Origin: Tetradesmus obliquus | Taxonomy: Eukaryota > Chlorophyta > Chlorophyceae > Sphaeropleales > Scenedesmaceae | Direction of reading: 5' to 3' | NCBI GenBank assembly: GCA_030272155.1 | Contig: CP126197.1 | Location: 1,116,001 to 1,180,000 of the forward strand | Length of the DNA: 64,000 nucleotides | In this document: positions 43,260 through 53,899 of the stretch, in pieces | How positions within the stretch are numbered: position 1 is the first letter of the stretch | How the letters are laid out: each line of letters starts with the position of its first letter | The notes under the pieces: generated by a model | The model's input: the letters and a program-made list of their open reading frames with translations, nothing else | What the model was told of the DNA's origin: nothing | Database searches by the model: none | Position numbers and translations under genes: made by a program

Positions 43260-45742
43260 CATGTGAGGGAGGGTGAAGGGCAGAACACATCATCAAAAAG
43301 CCGTCGCTATGCCAACAGCAGGCTTCTGCTGTTAATACCAGCACAGCAGGGGTAACCCAACCTCCAGCAAAACCCACGCGCACCTCGTTGAACTTGCGCA
43401 GGATGTTTGCGGCCTTGTACAGCTCGCCAGCCATGCTGCCCGCCCAGGGGCTGTTCAGCCAGCTGCGCAGGCTGACCGCGTCCAGCGCGTCATGCACTGG
43501 CGGCTGCACAGAAGCAGCAGTGGCTCCAACTAAAAAGGGCTGCAGTGGTTCCAGCAGGCTGGCACACATGCCGCACACACGCTGTGGGTCCCTGCACAAT
43601 GTTTCAAACACCAGAGACGGCATAGAGAAATGCTTTGAGTGCCCCTCTCTTTGGCACACAAGCCGCACACGCGCTGCGGGTTAGCCGGACACGTGCTACA
43701 ATGCAAGACTCCTTATGTTGCTGTAGACAGGTTGCAGGTGATGTTCAGGAAAGGCACCAGGCATGTGCAGCACGACAAGAAGCTTGCCGCGGCAGTGGCC
43801 AGCGCACCTCTCCTTGAAGCGTGGCGGCAGCAGCAGCTGCTTGCTGCAGCAGCCGTGGCAGAAGAGCTTGCCGCACAGCCTGCAGTGGTGGCGCAGCCGC
43901 AGCAGCGGCTTGAAGGGCAGCTGCAGGGGCGGCAGGGGCAGGTGCAGGACAGACACCAGTTGTGAAAGACACTAGTTACACCAACCTAAAACTCGGGTGA
44001 CAAGCAAACGCTTTACAAATTGTGACATAAACAAGCCCTCAGTGCAAGAGAAAAGGAAGGGTCAAACAAAGGCAAGAGGCGGACTACTGTCAAGTTCCCC
44101 GCACCTGGCATGCCCCGCAGTGGCTGGCGTAGCTGTCTAGCAGCCACTGAGGAGGCTCCATCAGCAGCACATCACGCTGCGTGCCAGACGGCGCAGACTG
44201 CGGCAGCCGCGGGTTGTCCTGCAAGCGCCTGCTGCTGCTGCCGCTGCTGTACTGCTGTGCCCCTGCCACAGACTGTGCATGCAGCACCATCTGACTGCTG
44301 CCATCGCTGCTGCTGTTGCTCCTGCGGGCCGCATGAAAGTCCTGCTGCTGCTGCTGATAGGCACCTGGGAGTGCTGGTGCGCTGGGGCTGTCGTTTCCTG
44401 CAAGCTGCTGCTGCGCGTCGTTTCCTGCAAGGTGTCCTGCAAGCAGGCGGCTGAGCGGCTGGCTGCGCTGGTGTGCCTGCACCTCTGAGGCGTAGTGGGC
44501 TGCCATCAGCTTAGCAGTTGGGAAAGCCTCCCACCCCTCTTCCTTTGTCTGCAGGCACAGCAACATAGGCGGTACACAGCACGACTATTGCTTTGAACAT
44601 GGGATTGTGTATGCAACCATAAGCCTGAGCAAGCAGCATAAGCTGCTGCACTCGAGCGACTACGCGCTGCACAGGCTTCACTGCCTGGCTTGCAGCAGCC
44701 TACCAGCCATCCTACTGCTGTCTGCACGTCCCTTGCCCACACGCCATGGTGTGACGATCCAAGCTATTGACAGCTGCTGTTGTGTGTATGACGTCAACAG
44801 ACGGCTTGCATATGCATTTGGGTGCTTGTGCATAAGCACACACCAAGCTGCGGTGCTCACGTTGTCGTCCATGAACATGCTGTTGGCCATGTTGATCAGA
44901 TCTTTCAGCTCATGGTTGCACGCCAGCTGCTGCTGAGGGTCAAACGGCGCGCGGCACAGCGGGCAGAACGCGTTGCGGCTCTGCACATGCGCAAAGCAGT
45001 CCAGGCAGCCATTGTGACCTGCACAATACAGGCAAACGGCAGCAGCAAAGCAAAGGGGAGTCAGCTGCACGGCAAAAACAAAAGCATGACGCAGCTGGCG
45101 CAAGCAGAATCGGACGGCAGGCGCAGATGTTGCTGGTGCGGGACGCTGGTGATTGCCGTCTGTGCATGACTCGGATGCTCAGCAGTAGCTGCTGTAACGG
45201 TTTGAGCTCTCGTTGCTGGTGGGAGAGGTGACACCAGAGGCCTGTGAGCTGATGCAACAGCAGAGTTGGAAGCTAGTGCAGCCCTGTACTGTACAGGCCC
45301 CGAGAGGCAGCCCAAATCACCCACCACAGGGGAGTGTGGAGGGCCCTCCATAGCGCCCCAGCAGGTCACAGCATACGGGGCAAATCGGCAGGGAATCTGC
45401 GCTTGCCCCCAGATCCATTGGGTTGCTAAATTGGCGCTGCTCCTGCTGCTGCTTGTGCTGCTGACGCTCTGCTGCTGATGCTAGTTGTCCTGCGACTTGG
45501 CCTCTGCGATGCAGGAGACGAACACGAGGATGATGCTTTAAACTGTTCTGACCCCCAGTTGCTGCAACAAGGTTGCCTGGTGTCCTGCAAGCAAGGCAGT
45601 GCTGCTTTCCAAGCGGAGGTGCTCCCTGCCACACCCGACTGCATTTGATGCATACTCCACGAGGAATAAGTATCAACCGTGTTGGAATGATACCGAAAGC
45701 ACTTACGAGCCCTTTGGCCGCTTGTATCATCCGAAATTGCAC
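41409..45742 (-). CDS. RING + FYVE + SYLF domain protein
   Basis: Seven exons: 45742-45325, 45018-44861, 44548-44105, 43920-43808, 43591-43384, 43093-42976, 42358-41409; phases 1, 0, 0, 2, 0, 1; 802 residues. An N-terminal CIKC...CLAC pair may be a further zinc site. RING: C121-x2-C124, C139-G-H141, C144-x2-C147, C158-P-L-C161, complete C3HC4. FYVE: WLLDSYASHCGAC, RLRHHCRLCGKLFCHGCC and PQRVCGMC (residues ~330-387), with the RHHCR basic patch that binds phosphatidylinositol-3-phosphate. SYLF: roughly 420-650, with LPAQLLAGARGLALLSVVRL and AGTGIVVSRQRSGAWSAPCA. The C-terminal ~150 residues are Ala/Gln-rich and acidic. Known: plant FYVE-SYLF proteins and Ysc84/SH3YL1 link PI3P or PIP membranes to actin and endosomal sorting. 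Inference: an endosomal adaptor with ubiquitin-ligase activity. Five exon edges are duplicated. Confidence 0.88.
42425..42630 (-). repeat. Extra copies of the SYLF exon-7 start
   Basis: The acceptor plus first codons of exon 7 (GIVVSRQRSGAWSAPCAA) recur at about 42466-42525 and 42575-42630 with ~110-130-bp spacing. In sense they encode VSKQRSGAWSAPCAAAC and VSRQRTGAWSTPC. Only 42358 continues into the long exon. Confidence 0.88.
43209..43256 (-). repeat. (CAG)16 tract in the RING-FYVE-SYLF intron 5
   Basis: Sixteen CAG units on the forward strand (CTG in sense), directly beside a duplicate of the exon-6 start (IRLEPER near 43185-43205). Confidence 0.85.
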
Positions 45743-46354
45743 TCAACACGCAGGCAACAGCACATGTGAAGAAGGTGCTTAGACAGTCCAGAATACTATG
45801 GGTAATTCAATTCACCTGAGTTAATGCATCGATCGCTGGTTAATCCAGACTCCTGCTCTCTCAAGCCCATGCCAGGTCACATCTGCATGCACTGCTCTGT
45901 CGAATGTGCATGGACGGCGAGCAAGCACAAAAAGCAGGTTTGAAGCGATTGGGTGCTGCAAGGTGGCCTATTCAACAACAAGGGCTTGTTGTGTCGGTCA
46001 CAACGATGGTCACAAAGACTAGACGGTGTCGATCCTACTGTAAACAGTGTTTTCAAAGCCATTCTCTTCATTTACGACATAAGAACAGCTGACTTTGGCA
46101 GCGCTTGACAACCACCCAGGTCCAGAGTGTCTGTCGCGTAGTGCGTGGGGAACACGTTTTCCGTCTGTTCCGTCGTCTTTTGCTGCTACGCATAGCTGAA
46201 GTTTCTTTTAGGTGGCCTCACGAGTCTCAGCCTCGAGTACTGGTAGTGCTGTACTAGCCGGCAAGCTGAGTGTGCATTTGCTGATCGGGTTGCAGCCAGC
46301 CTGCAGTTGATCCAACAAGCAGAACATATTGCAAGACTAGTATTATCACCAGCC
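45743..46354. promoter_or_regulatory. Shared upstream region of RING-FYVE-SYLF and Tim17-like genes
   Basis: This 612-base stretch lies between divergent starts and is almost free of trinucleotide tracts. No specific element is claimed. Confidence 0.4.
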
Positions 46355-49300
46355 ATGCAGGGAGATCCGGGCGGTGATGGACAGCAGCAGCAGTTCAGTG
46401 ATGAGTTCAAGCTGCTGGATGTCACGTCCACAGATGGCTCAGCAGCAGCAATTCAGCAGTCATTCCAGCACGACCCCTCTGCGCAGGTGATTGCTGCAGA
46501 TGCCAACGGTAGCTGCTGTAGTTTGTGGTGTCGTTGAGAGGCTACTATGGAGCAACACCAGCTCACATACATAGCTCACACACAGCTCATTGTGACAGGA
46601 AATGCAACTGCGTCCAAGCAACTGAACAGCAAGTGCATTGAAGAGTGCTACAGCTGCAACAGTGTACTTTATGCTGCCGCCTGCAGCCTGCAGCCTGAAC
46701 CACCTCATACCCTGTGCTGGCGCAGATGCCTGACAGTGTTGCAGCAGCAGTTGCTTCGGTTGCAGCTAGGGTTGTTGTGCGAGTCTGACATAATCTATGC
46801 TTTGCTTCACTGCTGGTGCCTTGCAGCAGGTGCAGGATGACAGTCAAGTGATCTCGCCCCTAACTAGGTGCGCCCTGCTGCAAAAGAAAGAAAAACAGCA
46901 GCAGAAGCTGTGTCCCAGAAACAGCAGGACTCCCACTGAGTTTCAACTGCTTGCAGCGCTGACATGTGGGCAGCCCTGGGGCGGTCTGGGTTGCTGCATG
47001 CATACCATTGTTGCTGTATTGCAAATCCATGCATGTCAAATGTATCAAGCTGTTCTAAAGCAGGCGCCAGCCACAGTACCTCACCAACTTGATAATTGCG
47101 TGTGTGGTATGCAGTACCGCAACTCTGCTGCTGTCGATGCCAGCACTTGCAGCTCAACTCAGCGCAACACTCAATGCCTAAACATGCATGCAGGTTTGCC
47201 TACACGAGCGCAAACGTCTTTGTCAGCTGCAGCGCCCTGGCGATTGCAAAGCAGATCATCAACCCCGCAAATTACCTGAGGGACGAGGCAGCAGTGCAGG
47301 AAGCCACCAAGCAGCTGCCTGCCTGGTTTGCGCAGCAGTACCAGAGCAGACGCGTGGCATCAGTGAGTGTGCAGCACACATGCCCAAAGTAGCTGTTGCT
47401 GGTCTGTATACAGGGCAGATGCTTGATCATATGTGTTTAACGCAGGACATAATGCGCATTCTGCAGTAGTAGCAGGAGCGCTGCGCAAGGCCGTGCCTGT
47501 ACACCAGCACTGCTAGCAAGGGGGAGTTGCAATGCACCCGCGAGCAATGCCACACAGTAGCTGCTGCTTGTGGCCGTGCACTGTGCTTTGGTGCTGACCA
47601 TGCATTGCGCCTAGTGCAGCAGCAGAAGCCGCATGCATTGTGCGTAGTGCAGCAGGAGAAGCCGCATGCATGGCACCAACTGCAGCCTTGCCCTCTGTGC
47701 TGCTGCTGTGACTGTTGCACAGGACATGATGCGCAACATCATAAAGGATACCAGTGTGCTCATGGCTGCATCAGCCACATGGTATGGTGTGCAGGTGGGT
47801 TAAAAATGACAGTTTTAGGCATGTTGCATGCACATCTGCGCACCTGCAAGCAATGCTGGACCAGAAGCCCCCCAGGGTGTGGATGGACAACAGTTGCGTC
47901 ATACGACTACGCCATAGTGGTGCCACCAATGCTGCCATATGCGCCCAGCTGCATACCAAGACAGTCTAGCAGGTGTTGTTCAGCCTCAACCTGCAGCAAG
48001 CAAGTGCTGAAATGGCCAGATGTTCAGCATGAGCGTTGTGTTCACGGCGCTGCTGCTGTGCACAAGCAAGGCAACAAATGGAACTCTGTGCTGCTGATGC
48101 TGGTGCTGCTGCAGGTTGGCCTGCAGGCTGTGAGGGGCAAGAAAGATGCCTTTAATGCATGTGCAGCTGGCACGCTGTCTGCAGCCCTGCTAGGAGCAGC
48201 ATGTGAGTAAGATCTGCCGCTGGGTGCATTGTGTAAATCCGGCCTCTTCATTGTTACAGAAAGGCAGCGGCTAGGGCCTGCCGACAGTGCGGGTTTCTGT
48301 TAGGCCATCATATCATGGAGCAGTGCACAGCAAGCTACCTCGTCACTAATCAATTAGGCAGCAAGCGGCACCAGTGCTATGTGTTTTCACTGCAGCCTGC
48401 CTTTAGGACAGCCTTCAATGCATGTGCATCTGGCACGCTGTCTACAGCCCTGCCAGGAGCAGCCTGTGAGTCGGCTGCTGCTGAGCGCATTGTGTAAATC
48501 CAGCATCTGCATTTTTACAGAAGGGCCCTGCTAGGAGCAGCATGTGAGTGGATCTGCTGCTTGGTGCATTCGCACAGCACGGCAGCAGGTGGGCCTGCCG
48601 TGAACGAGATGCATTGCAGTGTGTTTTGCAGAGTTTGTCATATGACAGGACATTGCCCTGCACAGCAAGGTTCCTGGAGTTGATTTGCGTCACTGGAGTT
48701 GATTTGCAGCTGATAGATTTGTTGCCGTGATTGCTTGCAGTTGCAGCATGCTTTGTGGGACGGCCTCACACTGCTGTGTAGCTGCATCAACATAAATAGT
48801 ATTCAACTCGCTCAGCTGTCATTGTCCTTGCCCTGCATGCGCTGCAGTCATCGAGCCGTTCAAGGCCTCGCGTGCCGGCATGTGGGCAGCAGTAGGCGGC
48901 CTAGCAGGCTACTACGGCTTCCAGGAGCAGCAGGCGCTGCGGGCTGCCCTGCTGCAGCGCCAGCAGGAGCTGGAGCAGAGTGAGTGGCTGCACGATTGCC
49001 CATTGGTCAGCCGGTGTGGTGTTGTTTCACCCTACTATCAGCATAGCGTGGTGTGCTGATGCAGCTGCAGCTGCAGCAGGAGCTGGAGCAAAGTGAGTGG
49101 CTGCACAGTGGTGCACAGCTGGCCTAGAGCTTGCCAGATGATGCAGCACACGTGGTAGTCAACAGAGCAAGTGCTGGGTTCTGCATTACTGCGCTGACCG
49201 CTAGCTGCTCTTTTCTTCCTGCCGGCTCTGTTGTCTTGCCTGTCGCCTGCTTGCACACGGTACCTGAGCAGCTGCACACCAAGCCAGACACCTCAACCCA

Positions 49301-50008
49301 TCTTCCCGCTGCACTGACTTAGCTGTCCCTGGCTCGCTGCCTGTGCTGCTGTGCCTGCCGCCTACGTGTTTGCAGAGCACATGCACAAGTCACCTGAGCA
49401 GCTGCACACCAAGCTGGACACCTCAGCTCACGTCCCATCGCACTAAAGCAGCTGTCGCTGACTTTCTGCCTGTGCTGCTGTGCTTGTCTGCCCCTGCCTG
49501 CAGAGCACATGCACAAGCCACCAGAGCAGCTGCACACCAAGCTAGACATCCCAACGCTGCTCACTTCTAAACTGATGCAGCTGCCTCTGGCCTTCTGCCT
49601 GTGCTGTTGTTCAGAGAAGCTGCATTCGCACAGTGAATGCAAGGCTGTACACCATCTTCCAACGCTGGACCTGTTGTGCGTGCCGCCTTGGTATTTGCAG
49701 AGCACATGCCTAAGCCACCTGAGCAGCTGCAGTCCAAGCTCGACACCAAGCTATTGAGGCAGCTGCTCGAGATGGATCAGCAGCAGAAGGTCAGCGAGTT
49801 CAAGTCACGCATGCAGAAAGAGGCGGCAGCTAGCAAAGCAGATGCTGAGGCAGGCAGCAGCGACAACTGGCAGAAGCTGATGGGCTCGGCTCCTTGGCTG
49901 GAGCAGCAGCAGGGACTGGAGCAGCAGCAGCAGGGACTGGAGCAGCAGCAGCAGGGGTTGGAGCAGCAGCAGCAGCAGCAGGAGCAGCAGGAGTCTAGTA
50001 GATATTGA
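46355..50008 (+). CDS. Tim17/PRAT-like membrane protein with Gln-rich tail
   Basis: Seven exons: 46355-46486, 46827-46867, 47194-47362, 47723-47794, 48115-48202, 48848-48979, 49701-50008; phases 0, 2, 0, 0, 1, 1; 313 residues. Four short hydrophobic stretches: FAYTSANVFVSCSALAIA (~59-76), TSVLMAASATWYGVQ (~124-138), AGTLSAALLGAA (~156-167) and GMWAAVGGLAGYYGF (~177-191). RGKKDAFNACAAG at 145-157 fits the PRAT core R-x3-D-x6-[AGS]-G. Known: this family includes Tim17/22/23, the complex I subunit B14.7 and plastid OEP16/HP20 proteins. Inference: an organelle membrane protein for translocation or complex I; I cannot choose. The C-terminal ~100 residues (KHMPKPPEQLQSKLD, NWQKLMGSAPWLEQQQ, ending SSRY) are coiled-coil-like and Gln-rich, unusual for the family. 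Exon 2 has a tandem CAGCAG acceptor. Confidence 0.78.
49265..49700 (+). repeat. Extra copies of the Tim17-like exon-7 start
   Basis: GCAGAGCACATGCACAAGCC and the following CTGAGCAGCTGCACACCAAG text recur at about 49373-49440 and 49500-49560, with a shorter piece at 49265-49300, before the true exon at 49701. Each copy keeps the acceptor AG. Confidence 0.88.
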
Positions 50009-50129
50009 TGTGGTTGTAGCAGGCATGGTGGTTTGTGCGGGCCGTGTTGCAGCATCTGCACGATCCAGGCAACAAATTTATTTCATGGCACTAGCCGGCG
50101 GCAGGAGAGCAGCCTACAGTCACTCAGGC

Positions 50130-50479
50130 TGTGCCTTGTGACTGCACAACTGGCAGAAGCTGATGGGCTCGGCTCCATGGCTGGAGCAGCAGCAGGGGCT
50201 GGAGCAGCAGCAGGGGATGGAGCAGCAGCAGGAGCAAGAGGAGTCGAGCATATATTAATGTTGGTGCAGCAGACGTGCTTGTCTGCATGGGTAATATTTG
50301 GCATGTGCAGCACCCGCATGTTTTATGCGCCGAGTCTGTTGCGTAACACCAAGCCAGTGGCAGGAGAGCAGCCTACAGTAACTCAGGCTGTGTCTGCACA
50401 ACTGGCAGAAGCTGACGGGCTCGGCGCCGTGGCTGGAGCAGCAGCAGGGGCTGGAGCAGCAGCACCAGCAGCAGGGGTT

Positions 50480-50522
<43 letters not shown>

Positions 50523-50550
50523 GATGAGTCGAGTAGATATTGATGTTAGC
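50130..50550 (+). repeat. Two downstream copies of the Tim17-like coding end
   Basis: Copies at about 50140-50257 and 50397-50543 repeat the end of exon 7. Both stay open: NWQKLMGSAPWLEQQQ... ending ESSIY-stop, and NWQKLTGSAPWLEQQQ... ending ESSRY-stop. They differ in number of CAG units (the second has a run of about 14 at 50481-50521). Confidence 0.88.
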
Positions 50551-51379
50551 GCAGCGGCTGTGCTTATCTGGATGGGTCATCTTTGCTGCTGGAGGAGTCG
50601 TATTGAATGTGTCTGGATTAGATGTGTCTGGAGTAGATATTGAAGGTGTCTGGATTCATGCTTGGCTTGAGCAGATATGCACAGCTAATGCAACAAGTCG
50701 GTTGCATGCTGCTTGCTGGCACCAACGCCTGTCTTTGTGTTGAATGTGCAAGCCTGCAGCTGCTGGTGCTTTGCCGTGGTGCTGCAGCCCAGCCATTACT
50801 AGCATCGAGCCCGTGTTGTTGTGGTTTGGTTTGTGCTGCTACCAGGTGTCAACAGAATCATCACAGGTTACCATACAAACCGAGCAGGGCACACGTTCCT
50901 GATGCAGCAACTTGGGAACGGGGTGACATCTACAACCTGCAGTGCCGTGCCTTGCGGAATCAAGCGTTGCATAAGATTGCATACGACAAAAGCAAAACTT
51001 GACGACATGCTGCAGATCGGTTGGTCGATCTGCCTAGACGCAATCCCTGCACACGGCCGGCAAGGAAACCCTGGTCGACAGTAACGCTCTTTGTGGCTGT
51101 GTGATGTAGAAAACGGTCCATTGTAGGCAGTTTCTATGCGATGAGATGTTTTGCGCGTGTCACTGTGAACCACTGCCTCGTTTGATGCACCTTGCTGCTG
51201 CCAGCCAACACCGCTGCAGCTGTGATGTGCTTCCTTGCAGCAGACAGTGAGACATCAGCAAAGCAATATACACTGACCATTATAACATCTTCCAGCAACA
51301 TATCTGCACATACAGCTACTCTCAGTAGCCTGTAACAACTGCTGGTGGCCGGCCTGCTGCTCCCACTGTTCTTGCTGCC

Positions 51380-52481
51380 ATGAAAATCATCTATGAAGGC
51401 TGGGATCCAGGTGTGTAAGGAGTGTACAACAAGGAGCCATACTTGCTTGAAAACGAGAAGGTAGTTACATAGTTGTTATGCAGCAAGCACTTGTGCATCC
51501 AGGCACAGCACAGCACCTGCTCCAGCACTTCCAGCAGACCTTCAAGGTTCGTGTGTTCTGGCTGTCACTTGTCCCTTGCTTCTTGCTTACCCAACTCTTT
51601 GCTTGCATGCACCACAGTCCTGCGCCGTCAAAGCCGCCTTGCCTGCCTGTTTGACGATCTTCTAAACACATTCGCCTTTTCTGTCGCTGGACCCTGCATC
51701 ACAACACCAGAGGACAAGCAGCCAGTGAGAGGTACACTAGAAGGCCTCGACAGAGCACAGACACAAGCAGCAGACCTACTCACAGTGCAGCTGCAGCACG
51801 GCCAGGCAGTGACACTGAAGCAGAACCCCACAGCCCTCAAAGGGAGCAATGTGCGGGTGGGGGCTTGCGCTTGGGATGGAGCGTACGTACTATCTGCATA
51901 CCTGGACGCCCAACCGCCTGGGGCATTTGCAGGTGCGCTGCCTGCTGCGCTATGGAAACACGCGTTGTACTGGATAGGGCTAGCGTTGGCATGCTGATGC
52001 AGCCACTGAACTTGCAAGTGTGATGACATCAACAGGCAGCAGATTATACACCGCATGTGGTGCTTGCAAGGGCGAGACGGCAGCAGCAGCAGCAGCAGCA
52101 GCAGTTGTGTTTCAAGCTGTGGCGGCAGCAGCGTTAGCAACAGCTGCAGCAAGCGGCAGCCGTAACAACAGTAGATGTGGTGTACACACAGTCACACTTC
52201 AAACCCCTGGCAGCAAAACCTCTGCCCTCAGTGCCGCTTTCTGCTCTGTGCGTGAGTTCCATCGCTCGTGTTTTTGCAGGCCTGCGGGTCGTTGAGCTGG
52301 GTGCGGGCATGGGCCTAGTTGGCCTTGTGCTAGCACGCCTGGGTGCTGCTGTGTACCTGACAGACAAACCAGCAATGACAGTACATGCACGCGTCAACGC
52401 AGCCAAAAACAAACTTCTGGCAGCCGTTATGCCAGCAGCAGCAGCAGCAGCAGCAGGCAGTACAGAATCAGTGGGAGGGGC

Positions 52482-52531
<50 letters not shown>

Positions 52532-52929
52532 CTCTTGTGTGCCCTGCACCAGGCAGTGTGACAGTAGCAGGCCTTGACTGGGAGGATGCAGCAGCTGCAG
52601 CAGCTACAGCAGCCAGCATAACAGCGCATGGGCCGATTGATCTGATCGTAGGCACTGATTGCATCTACCCAGATCCAAGTGGAACTGTGCCTAGCAGCAG
52701 CGGCTTTATGGCAGCTGTAAAGGCACTCTGCAGCAGCAGCAGCAGCAACAAGCGGACGCGCGTGCTTGTCAGTTTTGAAGCGCGCTCTGATGAGCTGCGT
52801 CAGGCGCTGCTGGGAGCTGCTGCTGCAGTGCCTGGCGGCTGCAATGTGCAGCAGCTGGAGCAGCAGCAGCTGCCGGAAGGGTACAGGAGCAGCCACATCG
52901 AGCTGTATGAGCTTCAGCTTGGGGAGTGA
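51380..52929 (+). CDS. METTL21-like protein methyltransferase
   Basis: Three exons, 51380-51410, 51618-51932 and 52280-52929; phases 1 and 1; 331 residues. Class I SAM-dependent fold: a pre-motif GACAWDGAYVLSAYLD (~90-105), motif I VVELGAGMGLVGLVLARLG (119-137) binding S-adenosylmethionine, an acidic LTDKP after the second strand, LDWED, and DLIVGTDCIYPD in the position of the family's D-x-I-x-x-x-D-x-[IV]-Y. It ends SSHIELYELQLGE. Known: METTL21/EEF1A-KMT-type enzymes use the W-D-x-A and D-x-I-Y features to methylate lysines in chaperones or elongation factors. Inference: a protein-lysine methyltransferase; target unknown. A CAG run (52482-52530) inserts ~17 Gln between motif I and the DW motif. 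The short first exon is inferred from phase match and is less certain. Confidence 0.8.
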
Positions 52930-53899
52930 TCACTCAAAAGTGTGCCATGCGTAAACTCAAAGTAGGGCTTTTGCCACTGGCAGAGCCTACTTAGGTGGTG
53001 CTACCAAGCAACTGTCTTGATGGTTGGCATATGTTGGAGTGTGTGGTGTGAGGAGTTTCTGATCCTAAATTTGCCTGTGAGCTTCAAGCCACTGTATATT
53101 GGTAGCCAATACCCAGATATATTGTATTATATATCTGAAGTCAGCCTTGACAGTTTGGCAGGAAACATTCATGGTGGCACAACTGCAGCGCATACCTGCC
53201 TGGCTGTTCTGTTGTTGCTGCCAGTGGAGGCTGTTTTCAACGGAGGCTCAGGTGTTTGCGCAGCTCAGGGGTTTGCAGGTCGTGGTGGAAGCATGAGGTT
53301 TCCAGGCGCAAGTGTTGCCTGGCTGCAGGAATGTGCTCACAGGAATGCATGTTGCTGCTCTGCAACTTTGTTGCTGGCCTGCATGCAGTGCTACAGGCGG
53401 AAGGTGCAGATGTTGGCAGCGGCCATGCGATCAGGTGGTGCATTGTCTCTGCTTGTATGCCATTTTTTCGTGTGACGAAACAAGGCGATCAGCTGATGGT
53501 ACCACCGCAGTGAGTCTGGACTACAGAGAAAACAGTGCTTGGCTTGCGTCGCAGAAACTTTCATTGGCTCTTAAGGCATGGTTGGTTGAATCGTAAGTAC
53601 GTAGCATTCAAAACACTTGTACATCGTGGAGCTCTGCAGAAGATTCATCGTTGTGCAGCTGGACAACGTCCCGCGTGTCCTGTTTGTACTGCCTGCCAGG
53701 TCGCGCGTATCTCTCGCGTGTAGCTGTGCCTTTCGACTTTTTTTGTTTAGGCAGCACTTGACCAATCGTTTTAGTTTACGTAAACACATAGCAATAAGTT
53801 TTTTCATTAGCCTTGGTCACCTAGACTTCGTGCAGCGTCCTCTCTCGTTGGGTCGTCGCATTAGCGCCTTCCTGTTTTTCACCGCAGACTATTGTTTCG
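52930..53899. other. Intergenic; 3' flank and 5' region of the next gene
   Basis: No gene recognised. The part at 53720-53890 is T-rich and free of CAG tracts, as expected of a promoter or 5' UTR just before the start at 53900. Confidence 0.45.

Noticed and set aside
51419-51460. VYNKEPYLLENEK reading as an exon of the methyltransferase
   Set aside because: It would need an impossibly short intron after the first exon; the 51410-51618 join keeps phase without it.
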